From: Chaunax sp. Z400
Lineage: Eukaryota > Chordata > Actinopteri > Lophiiformes > Chaunacidae
Direction: 5' to 3'
DNA length: 64,000 nucleotides
NCBI GenBank assembly: GCA_037577475.1
Contig: JBAGJB010000181.1
Span: forward strand, 5,001-69,000
Made by a program: the position numbers and the translations under genes. Positions 10,951 to 20,640 of the stretch are shown here, one piece after another. The notes below the pieces were generated by a model. The model made no database searches. It was not told the origin of the DNA and saw only the letters and a program-made list of their open reading frames with translations. The stretch's first letter is position 1. The number at the start of each line of letters is the position of its first letter.

Positions 10951-11298
10951 TAGTGAATGAAATGTTAGTTAATGATGATGGCAAAAAATAAGCCATTATT
11001 TTTTCTATTATATACTGTATATATATACAGTATATATATATACACACACACATATACGTGTGTGTGTGTTTGTGTCAGTGTGTGTGTTTGTGTGTAATAT
11101 GCCAAAGGTCATATTACCATATTACAATAAAGTTTTTGATTTCATACAGACCTTCACTTTATTGTGAAGACTCAGAATACATTTATTGAATATCTGTAGA
11201 GATACTAAACAGAATATGCCAGCTGCCTGAATTTGTTTTCTGCTTTCCATTTTCAGTCATTTGTTTGTTCAAAAAATAATGTAGGTGCTCGTAATTTA
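10951..11298. repeat. AT-rich sequence with TA/CA/TG microsatellite
   Basis: A TATA-rich palindrome (ACTGTATATATATACAGT near 11015) is followed by TATATATACACACACACATA and a TGTGTGTGTTTGTGTG stretch to about 11096. The rest has no recognised content. Confidence 0.75.
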
Positions 11299-11560
11299 TG
11301 TATTACACTAAAACAGAGCATTTTCTGTCTGTTTTGTAAAGTGACACATTCTATAAGTTGCTTTGTAAACTGTACTATGTGGTCATGTGTTATGTACTCT
11401 CCAGTGTACTGCCTGAATTTGCTTGGCAAAAAGCAGGCTTTCCTTCAAAAATACTGAGCACAGGATACATTTTTTATGCTAAAAATCTTTCCCATTTTGT
11501 TATGTTGTTGTTTTGTTATGCTGTTCCGTTGTCTTACAGAATACGCTTAAGTAAAAGCCA
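11299..11560. repeat. Segments B and C, second copy, nearly contiguous
   Basis: 11299-11403 matches segment B at 8302-8403, and 11456-11560 matches segment C at 9914-9992. Only about 50 bp separate them here, against 1.5 kb in the first copy. This gives the probable original arrangement before insertion. Confidence 0.8.
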
Positions 11561-11749
11561 GGGGACTTCTTCCGGGTTTATGAGAGGATAGGATGCGGTA
11601 CACGTCAGCTCTCGTTGATTCAGATTTAAAACATAATTTCTAACAAATCAAGGACAATTTCATTGTAGCTAGTATAAACCTTACCATCCAAGGTGCTTTA
11701 GAAAGCAACTAAATCAACGGACCTGAGAATGTAAAAAAGGGAATTAAAC

Positions 11750-12673
11750 CGAAGAATGACCCCGCTGAGGAAGGCCCAGGCGAAGCTGCAGGGTCACCTG
11801 AGGGACAAGCTGGTGATGGGAGCTCAGGTGATCCAAATGAAAATGTTGTGTTGGCTGCAATAACATCTCTACGCTCTGAGCTCTATACCAACAAAATTGA
11901 TATTTGTGAAAAGATTGTGAAAAGATTGCGGATATTTCAGTCACTCTAAGGGCACTCTAAGGGCCGAAACTGCTGCTTCAAAAAGAGAAATAAAGACACG
12001 AACCAACAAGCTTAGACGCTGACGGGGCTGGAACAGTCAGCCGTGAGCACAACAGACAAGGTGGCGGAGCTGGAAGCGCAGGTGAACCGTCTAACTGGAC
12101 AACCTGTCTCGACCTGGAAAGACGTTCAAAGAGACAGAATTTGAGGATTGCAGGTCTGAAAGAGGGGTTAGAGCGAGGACTGACTCCCAGAGATTTTGCA
12201 GCGGGCGTACCGAAAGAAGTTTTGGAGTTGGAGGAAAAGCCAACTATTGATCATGCACACAGAGCCCTCAGGAAATGACCGGGAGATGACAAACCCTCTC
12301 GACACCTGATCCTAAGGATCCACCATGGTTACGTCTTCGGGGACATATTCCGCAAGATTGCCAGCAAGAGGGATTTGAAGAAGGACAGCGGATTCAGATA
12401 TTTAGAGACTTACCAGAGACTTGCCAGTTGCCAGAGCCCGAGCAGCTTTCCCCCCCGGCCAGGAGGCTGCTTCAGGGCAAGCCTGGAGTCAGGTTTGGGA
12501 TCGTGTATCCAGCGAAGCTGAGAGTCACACCCAATGGCAAGGAGCTACTATTTACTGACCCAAAGAAAGGACACGCTTATGCTTATGCCATTTCGGATCC
12601 AGGGAAATGGGATAGTAATGTAGCATTAGTTTCTACCTGGCCTGTCAGCCTGAATGGAACACAGGTATCATAA
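11750..12673 (+). pseudogene. L1-type ORF1 (nucleic-acid-binding protein), disrupted
   Basis: ORF1 of L1 elements encodes an RNA-binding chaperone that coats element RNA. Here a region near 11851-11960 reads as a helical segment, with two small internal duplications (GAAAAGATTG and GGGCACTCTAAGGGC-type) breaking the frame. At 12123-12420 a frame carrying RQNLRIAGLKEG resembles the RRM core that begins RRNNIRI in L1 ORF1. It has an in-frame stop near 12277. The C-terminal part continues in a different frame from 12428 to the stop at 12673 and includes GVRFGIVYPAKLRV and GKELLFTDPKK, which are characteristic of the ORF1 C-terminal domain. Stops, frame changes and duplications mark it as a pseudogene. 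An antisense open frame at 11744-11944 is a shadow. Confidence 0.82.
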
Positions 12674-12805
12674 TGTCAACTGGATTGTCTGTTAGTGGTG
12701 TTATTTCTGGCTCACATTGTTCCTATTTACAACAAATATCTGTTTGATGTTTCTATACTGCTTTTATAAGAGACGTGCACCCAGACTATATGTCCTGCCT
12801 AACAG

Positions 12806-13000
12806 ATGGGATTACACTACTCAAATATGATGCAGGATAACTCAGCTGAACCTAAGGAGCGAACGGGTGCTATAATTTTTTCATCTTGGAATGTCAAAGG
12901 AATCAATGAGCCGGTTAAGAGAGCTAAAGTGTTGGCACATTTAAAATCTCTTAAATCAGGCATTATCTTCTTGCCAGAAACACATTTAAAGAAAGACTCA
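12806..13000 (+). pseudogene. L1-type ORF2, N-terminal fragment of the AP-like endonuclease domain
   Basis: The frame contains SSWNVKGI at about residues 27-34 and FLPETHLKKDS at about residues 55-65. These correspond to the first two conserved endonuclease blocks of LINE ORF2 (the Asn of SWNVNG and the Glu of QETH). The Gln before ETH in most L1 is Pro here. The frame ends within the gypsy LTR at 13024, so the remaining endonuclease, the reverse transcriptase and the Cys-rich C terminus are absent. Spacing of 132 bp from the ORF1 stop fits the inter-ORF gap of L1-type elements. Confidence 0.85.
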
Positions 13001-13719
13001 TGTAACAGCCAGGTTAGATATTGACCAAACAGTACCAATAAGGGCAAGAGACACCACAACGACCAGCAGTTTAAAATACACTTTATTATACTACGTAAAT
13101 ATACACTAAATAACTGGACTGATTTCAGGGGAATAACTATAAAAAAATCACTGTCCTTTTCAGAGTTCATTTAAAAGGAGGGAAAAGTGGTTCCTCCAAC
13201 TCTTTAGGGGAGAGGAGTCTGAGGTCCAGGCCGCTGCACTGCTAATTGGTTGCTTCCACAGTCTCACTCTATCTCTTCACTGATGGCAGTGTTGTCCACA
13301 CCATCAGCAATATAAAGGCCGGCATTCACTTCAGCCATTGGGAAGCCCAAACCTGCCTTAAGGCTGCAACACATGCGGCGGAACCTGGCCTGCACACAGA
13401 GAAACAACAGCAAAATGAGAGGGCCTGTGGACATTCTTCACAATCCAGAACACATCACAAACGAGGGCTATGTTCTACATTAAAACATGCGTTCCACATA
13501 CCTGCACACAGAGAAACAACACCAAAATGAGAGGGCAGCAGTGGTGACCATGAGGCACTTAAATAACCTCCTAGAGGAGGAGACACACCCAGACACACCT
13601 TTGCACAATCACATCAAATCAAGCTTAAGCTCACAGCAAATGTGCATGTCCCCACACACACACACAAAACCACTACCAGTGTGAAGGTGAGTTTGGTGAT
13701 ACAGATCTACCCTGTTACA
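13001..13719 (-). repeat. 3' LTR of the gypsy element (719 bp)
   Basis: On the minus strand it begins TGTAACAGGGTAG and ends GGCTGTTACA, so it has TG...CA ends and a short inverted terminal TGTAACAG. It lies directly next to a polypurine tract. An AATAAA signal lies near its 3' end on the minus strand. Inside it a 35-bp segment starting CTGCACACAGAGAAACAACA occurs twice (13389-13423 and 13502-13536, plus-strand coordinates) with one visible difference. Open frames across it on the plus strand have no recognised product. Confidence 0.88.
13082..13087 (-). promoter_or_regulatory. Polyadenylation signal AATAAA in the 3' LTR
   Basis: TTTATT on the plus strand reads AATAAA on the element's strand. 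It is about 80 bp from the LTR end, a suitable position for the end of the R region. Confidence 0.6.
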
Positions 13720-13731
13720 CCCCTCCCTGCT
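13720..13731 (-). promoter_or_regulatory. Polypurine tract of the gypsy element
   Basis: On the minus strand AGCAGGGAGGGG ends exactly where the LTR begins (TGTAACAGGG). The polypurine tract primes plus-strand DNA synthesis in LTR elements, and its abutment to the TG end supports the LTR boundary. Confidence 0.8.
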
Positions 13732-13764
13732 AAAAATTGTCCCAATGGCCACACTACAATGCCA

Positions 13765-15648
13765 TCATGGCTTATGGATGTAGTTCTCGATATCTCTGTG
13801 GAGGCAGCCCTTTAGTTGTCCTTGTCCTTGTCCTTGTCTGGGTTCGGAGTGGGTGTGGCTCGGCTCTCCAACCTCTGGCCTGGCCTCTGGAACGGCTCCT
13901 GTAGGGGCCCAAAACCCAACCCAGGGAAGCTCTACAGGGGCTGTACCTGTCTCTGTCACGGCATTTAAAGGTCTAAGAACATTCTGGTTAGGTGTATTAG
14001 TCAGTCTAAAGTTCTGTGGGCTTAATTGCAGTGGAAGTGGATCGCGCCTCAATAAGTTGCGATGGACCACTTTTTCAAGGTCTCCCGAGTCTTGTTTAAT
14101 AACATATACTGGTAATGCAGGATCTGATTGTTTTACAACAATGTAAGGCTGCCTTGCCCACCTATCAGCCAGCTTACCTCGGTCTTTTGCTCTCATGTCC
14201 TGAAAGCAACACTCTGTCCCCAGGGAGCAGTGGGGAGGTCTCCGCTTTCTGGTCATAATATTTCTTCTGTCTGGACATCTCTGAGTCTCTGTGCTGCTCA
14301 GCTTTCTCAAAGGCATATAGCAGACGTTTCTGATGGCACTTCACCCAGTTGTCTACAGAGGAGCAGCCTACATTTTCTGTGAGGCCCATCAAACGGTCCT
14401 GGGGAAGAAATCCATGCCTTCCAAACATCAAATAATGTGGTGAATATCCTGTTGAACTGTGTATGGTATTATTATATACCTGAATCATTTCGGGCAGATG
14501 GTCATGCCAGTTTCTTCTCTCGTCGCCCAAGGTGCCCAGCAAACCTAAAAGAGTCCGGTTAAGTCTTTCACAGGCTCCATTTCCGGCTGGGTGATAGGGT
14601 GTTGTATGATTCTTTGCTATGCCATACAATTCACACAGTTCATGCATCAGTTTGGATTCAAAATTTGGCACTTGGTCTGACATCAATCGTTTGGGAACAC
14701 CGAAGGGTTGAATTACCTTGTGCCATATTACCTTAGCTGTTGTTACAGCAGTTTGGTCTTTGGTGACCGCTGCCCAGGCAAATTTGGTGAAATGGTCCAC
14801 CATAACCAGCACATTGTGGTACAGGTCCTCTGGATGGCCTATGGACAGGAAATCTGCAGACAACAGTTCCATGGACGCAGAAGTCTTAATAGGAATCAAA
14901 GGGGCTTGTTTAGTGGTAGCAGCTTTGCGCAAAACACAGTTCTGACACTGGGCGCACCAGTTTGCAATATCTATGCTTAAATCTGGCCAAAAAAATCTGC
15001 TTTGGATCAATAATATTGTCTTTTCTGGGCCCCAGTGGCCTGCATATTCATGATATAACTGCCAAACAGCACGTTTCTCACCCTCAGGAACCATAATTTG
15101 GGTCACTGGGTCAACTTCCTTGGGGTCTCGCACCTTACGGCAGAGCACTCCGATCAGTGAAAGTCGTCCCCAATGGCGGAGGATGCGTAAAACAAGTTTA
15201 GACTCCTGTTGCCTCTCGTGCTTGTTGGGTCGATAGCCCCTTTGCAAATACCATGACACTCTCCTCAAGACTGGATCTTCCTCCTGCAGATTAGACCACT
15301 GAGTTGGTGTGCGTTCAGGGAACAATGGAGCCCCAACTGTTGCCTTTTGCAAGTTTTCCTGTTTGACTTTTCCTGTTCCCATGCACATTGCTCTGGCGAT
15401 GTACGTGCTGACATGAATGAATGATGGGATCTCAACCCCTTCTCTTCCTTCGTCTGGATCCGAGGTCGCTGCATCTGGGGGAAATCGAGATAATGCATCT
15501 GCACTCTGGTTAAGACGTCCTGGCTTATACTTTATCTCAAATTGAAAACTTGCCAGACGTGCTGCCCATCTCTGCTCTAGGCTCCCCAATTTAGCTGAGT
15601 TCAAGTGCACTAGGGGATTATTATCTGTATATACAAGAAAAGGAGCAC
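13765..15648 (-). pseudogene. gypsy pol fragment: RNase H C terminus, integrase, C-terminal region
   Basis: Counting from 15706, where the frame runs on into satellite, gypsy homology begins at about residue 20. Residues 22-75 (FLVYTDNN ... KPGRLNQSADALSRF) are the C-terminal end of RNase H. The integrase zinc-binding region has H219, H224 and a C251/C254/C257 cluster. The core has D285, D344 and E380, with 35 residues between the last two, which fits D,D35E. The usual Gly after SDQ is Val (SDQVPNF). Near 14199 a one-base length change shifts the frame; the first frame stops at 14174 and the C-terminal region continues in another frame to the stop at 13765, including an RGKLADRW stretch typical of the integrase C-terminal domain and a Gly-Gln repeat. 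Truncation and frameshift make it non-functional. Confidence 0.9.
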
Positions 15649-16145
15649 AACCCACACTTGTCCGCGAGTCTCTACGACCTTCCGTTCCCGAGATACAGAC
15701 ATTCAAAATACGCGCCTACTGGACATGTCATATCTCGGGAAAGGAAGGTCGCACAGACTCGGGACAGAGACTGGTGTTCTCAGAGACCACATAAACCCCT
15801 AGACGGACGTTGGTCCCGAGTCTCTACGACCTTCCGTTTCCGAGATAAACACATTCACTATAGGCGAACCAAACCCCATTCACTTCAATGGGAAAATAAA
15901 CTTGAGTATAACTCGGGAACGGAAGGTCGTAGAGACTCGGGACCCTGATCCGTCGGACATAATTCGTGGTCTCTGAAGACGCCAGACTTATCCCCGAGTC
16001 TCTACGACCTTCCGTTCCCGAGATACAAACATTCCAAAAATCACCAAAAATACATGTCATATCTCGGGAACCGTAAGTCGTATAGACTCGGTTTACCTGC
16101 TGGCGTTCTTGGAGACCCCATAAAACCATTGAAAGAGCTTATCCC

Positions 16146-19100
16146 CGAGTCTCTACGACCTTCCGTTCCCGAGATACAGACATTCAAAATACGCCCCTAC
16201 TGGACATGTCATATCTCGGGAAAGGAAGGTAACACAGACTCGGGACAAAGACTGGTGTTCTCAGAGACCACATAAACCCCTAGACGGACGTTGGTCCCGA
16301 GTCTCTACGACCTTCCGTTTCCGAGATACACACATTCACTATAGGCGAACCAAACCCCATTCACTACAATGGGAAAATAAACTTGAGGATAACTCGGGAA
16401 CGGAAGGTCGTAGAGACTCGGGACCCTGATCCGTCTGACATAATTCGTGGTCTCTGAACACGCCAGACTTCTCCCCGAGTCTCTACGACCTTCCGTTCCC
16501 GAGATACAGACATTCAAAATACGCCCCTACTGGACATGTCATATCTCGGGAAAGGAAGGTCGCACAGACTCGGGACAAAGACTGGTGTTCTCAGAGACCA
16601 CATAAACCCCTAGATGGACGTTGGTCCCGAGTCTCTACGACCTTCCGTTTCCTAGATACACACATTCACTATAGGCGAACCAAACCCCATTCACTTCAAT
16701 GGGAAAATAAACTTGAGTATAACTCGGGAACGGAAGGTCGTAGAGACTCGGGACCCTGATCCGTCGGATATAATTCGTGGTCTCTGAACACGCCAGACTT
16801 CTCCCCGAGTCTCTACGACCTTCCGTTCCCGAGATACAAACATTCCAAAAATCACAAAAAATACATGTCATATCTCGGGAACCGTAAGTCGTAGAGACTC
16901 TGTTTACCTGCTGGCGTTTTTGGAGACCCCATAAAACCATTGAAAGAGCTTATCCCCGAGTCTCTACGACCTTCCGTTCAAAAGTTACCAACCCGGGTAG
17001 GGCCCCGATTGAGTTTTTATCCCCTTAACCTAACCTAACCCTAACCCTAACCCCTAACCCACACTTGTCCGCGAGTCTCTACGACCTTCCGTTCCCGAGA
17101 TACAGACATTCAAAATACGCCCCTACTGGACATGTCATATCTCTGGAAAGGGAGGTCGCACAGACTCGGGACAAAGACTGGTGTTCTCAGAATCCACATA
17201 AACCCCGAGACGGACGTAGGTCCCGAGTCTCTACGACCTTCCGTTTCCGAGATACACACATTCACTATAGGCGAACCAAACCCCATTCACTTCAATGGGA
17301 AAATAAACTTGAGTATAACTCGGGAACGGAAGGTCGTAGAGACTCGGGACCCCGATCCGTCGGACATAATTCGTGGTCTCTGAACACGCCAGACTTCTCC
17401 CCGAGTCTCTACGACCTTCCGTTCCCGAGATACAAACATTCCAAAAATCACCAAAAATACATGTCATATCTCGGGAACCGTAAGTCGTAGAGACTCGGTT
17501 TACCTGCTGGCGTTCTTGGAGACCCCATAAAACCATTGAAAGAGCTTATCCCCGAGTCTCTACGACCTTCCGTTCCCGAGATACAAACATTCCAAAAATC
17601 ACCAAAAATACATGTCATATCTCGGGAACCGTAAGTCGTAGAGACTCGGTTTACCTGCTGGCGTTCTTGGAGACCCCATAAAACCATTGAAAGAGCTTAT
17701 CCCCGAGTCTCTACGACCTTCCGTTCCCGAGATACAGACATTCAAAATACGCCCCTACTGGACATGTCATATCTCGGGAAAGGAAGGTCGCACAGACTCG
17801 GGACAAAGACTGGTGTTCTCAGAGACCACATAAACCCCTAGATGGACGTTGGTCCCGAGTCTCTACGACCTTCCGTTTCCGAGATACACACATTCACTAT
17901 AGGCGAACCAAACCCCATTCACTTCAATGGGAAAATAAACTTGAGTATAACTCGGGAACGGAAGGTCGTAGAGACTCGGGACCCTGATCCGTCGGATATA
18001 ATTCGTGGTCTCTGAACACGCCAGACTTCTCCCCGAGTCTCTACGACCTTCCGTTCCCGAGATACAAACATTCCAAAAATCACAAAAAATACATGTCATA
18101 TCTCGGGAACCGTAAGTCGTAGAGACTCTGTTTACCTGCTGGCGTTTTTGGAGACCCCATAAAACCATTGAAAGAGCTTATCCCCGAGTCTCTACGACCT
18201 TCCGTTCAAAAGTTACCAACCCGGGTAGGGCCCCGATTGAGTTTTTATCCCCTTAACCTAACCTAACCCTAACCCTAACCCCTAACCCACACTTGTCCGC
18301 GAGTCTCTACGACCTTCCGTTCCCGAGATACAGACATTCAAAATACGCCCCTACTGGACATGTCATATCTCTGGAAAGGGAGGTCGCACAGACTCGGGAC
18401 AAAGACTGGTGTTCTCAGAATCCACATAAACCCCGAGACGGACGTAGGTCCCGAGTCTCTACGACCTTCCGTTTCCGAGATACACACATTCACTATAGGC
18501 GAACCAAACCCCATTCACTTCAATGGGAAAATAAACTTGAGTATAACTCGGGAACGGAAGGTCGTAGAGACTCGGGACCCCGATCCGTCGGACATAATTC
18601 GTGGTCTCTGAACACGCCAGACTTCTCCCCGAGTCTCTACGACCTTCCGTTCCCGAGATACAAACATTCCAAAAATCACCAAAAATACATGTCATATCTC
18701 GGGAACCGTAAGTCGTAGAGACTCGGTTTACCTGCTGGCGTTCTTGGAGACCCCATAAAACCATTGAAAGAGCTTATCCCCGAGTCTCTACGACCTTCCG
18801 TTCCCGAGATACAAACATTCCAAAAATCACCAAAAATACATGTCATATCTCGGGAACCGTAAGTCGTAGAGACTCGGTTTACCTGCTGGCGTTCTTGGAG
18901 ACCCCATAAAACCATTGAAAGAGCTTATCCCCGAGTCTCTACGACCTTCCGTTCCCGAGATACAGACATTCAAAATACGCCCCTACTGGACATGTCATAT
19001 CTCGGGAAAGGAAGGTCGCACAGACTCGGGACAAAGACTGGTGTTCTCAGAGACCACATAAACCCCTAGATGGACGTTGGTCCCGAGTCTCTACGACCTT

Positions 19101-20640
19101 CCGTTTCCGAGATACACACATTCACTATAGGCGAACCAAACCCCATTCACTTCAATGGGAAAATAAACTTGAGTATAACTCGGGAACGGAAGGTCGTAGA
19201 GACTCGGGACCCTGATCCGTCGGACATAATTCGTGGTCTCTGAACACGTCAGACTTCTCCCCGAGTCTCTACGACCTTCCGTTCCCGAGATACAAACATT
19301 CCAAAAATCACAAAAAATACATGTCATATCTCGGGAACCGTAAGTCGTAGAGACTCGGTTTACCTGCTGGCGTGTTTGGAGACCCCATAAAACCATTGAA
19401 AGAGCTTATCCCCGAGTCTCTACGACCTTCCGTTCAAAAGTTACCAACCCGGGTAGGGCCCCGATTGAGTTTTTATCCCCTTAACCTAACCTAACCCTAA
19501 CCCTAACCCCTAACCCACACTTGTCCGCGAGTCTCTACGACCTTCCGTTCCCGAGATACAGACATTCAAAATACGCCCCTACTGGACATGTCATATCTCT
19601 GGAAAGGGAGGTCGCACAGACTCGGGACAAAGACTGGTGTTCTCAGAATCCACATAAACCCCGAGACGGACGTAGGTCCCGAGTCTCTACGACCTTCCGT
19701 TTCCGAGATACACACATTCACTATAGGCGAACCAAACCCCATTCACTTCAATGGGAAAATAAACTTGAGTATAACTCGGGAACGGAAGGTCGTAGAGACT
19801 CGGGACCCCGATCCGTCGGACATAATTCGTGGTCTCTGAACACGCCAGACTTCTCCCCGAGTCTCTACGACCTTCCGTTCCCGAGATACAAACATTCCAA
19901 AAATCACCAAAAATACATGTCATATCTCGGGAACCGTAAGTCGTAGAGACTCGGTTTACCTGCTGGCGTTCTTGGAGACCCCATAAAACCATTGAAAGAG
20001 CTTATCCCCGAGTCTCTACGACCTTCCGTTCCCGAGATACAAACATTCCAAAAATCACCAAAAATACATGTCATATCTCGGGAACCGTAAGTCGTAGAGA
20101 CTCGGTTTACCTGCTGGCGTTCTTGGAGACCCCATAAAACCATTGAAAGAGCTTATCCCCGAGTCTCTACGACCTTCCGTTCCCGAGATACAGACATTCA
20201 AAATACGCCCCTACTGGACATGTCATATCTCGGGAAAGGAAGGTCGCACAGACTCGGGACAAAGACTGGTGTTCTCAGAGACCACATAAACCCCTAGATG
20301 GACGTTGGTCCCGAGTCTCTACGACCTTCCGTTTCCGAGATACACACATTCACTATAGGCGAACCAAACCCCATTCACTTCAATGGGAAAATAAACTTGA
20401 GTATAACTCGGGAACGGAAGGTCGTAGAGACTCGGGACCCTGATCCGTCGGATATAATTCGTGGTCTCTGAACACGCCAGACTTCTCCCCGAGTCTCTAC
20501 GACCTTCCGTTCCCGAGATACAAACATTCCAAAAATCACAAAAAATACATGTCATATCTCGGGAACCGTAAGTCGTAGAGACTCTGTTTACCTGCTGGCG
20601 TTTTTGGAGACCCCATAAAACCATTGAAAGAGCTTATCCC
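16146..20640. repeat. 4495-bp segmental unit, copy 1
   Basis: Rare variants recur exactly 4495 bp downstream: TTTCCTAGATAC at about 16648 and 21143, the GGCGTGTTTGG tail variant near 19371 and 23866, and the GGAAGGTAACACAGACTC variant near 16223 and 20718. The unit is A B A B C D followed by 1228-bp cassettes. Confidence 0.88.

Larger units (their letters stand above)
11575..13000 (+). mobile_element. L1-type non-LTR retrotransposon, 5' portion
   Basis: The order ORF1-like remnant (about 11750-12673) followed by the first part of an ORF2 endonuclease domain (12806-13000), both plus strand, is that of L1-type elements. The sequence is broken at 13001 by the LTR of a gypsy element, and the rest of ORF2 is not found on the far side of that insertion within the window. 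The left end is approximate; sequence from about 11575 may be its 5' UTR. Confidence 0.8.
13001..15648 (-). mobile_element. Ty3/gypsy LTR retrotransposon, 3' part only
   Basis: Reading on the minus strand, the order is end of RNase H, integrase, integrase C-terminal region, polypurine tract, 3' LTR. The 5' LTR, gag, protease, reverse transcriptase and most of RNase H are missing because the sequence changes abruptly to satellite at 15649. On the other side the LTR abuts the L1 endonuclease, so the gypsy element inserted into the L1. The left target duplication would be in GACTCA (12995-13000); its partner was lost with the 5' end. Confidence 0.9.

Noticed and set aside
13246..13684. Plus-strand open frames in the gypsy LTR
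   Set aside because: They lie within LTR sequence on the strand opposite the element and include a duplicated 35-bp block; no recognisable product.
13853..14980. Plus-strand open frames over the gypsy pol region
   Set aside because: They are antisense shadows of the integrase frame.
17065..17490. Recurrent 141-, 126-, 101-, 96- and 95-codon open frames across 15.6-64 kb
   Set aside because: They repeat with the satellite period on both strands, begin and end at unit landmarks, and give the same LYDLPFP-type peptide on both strands because the units are inverted repeats. There is no sign of selection on a protein.
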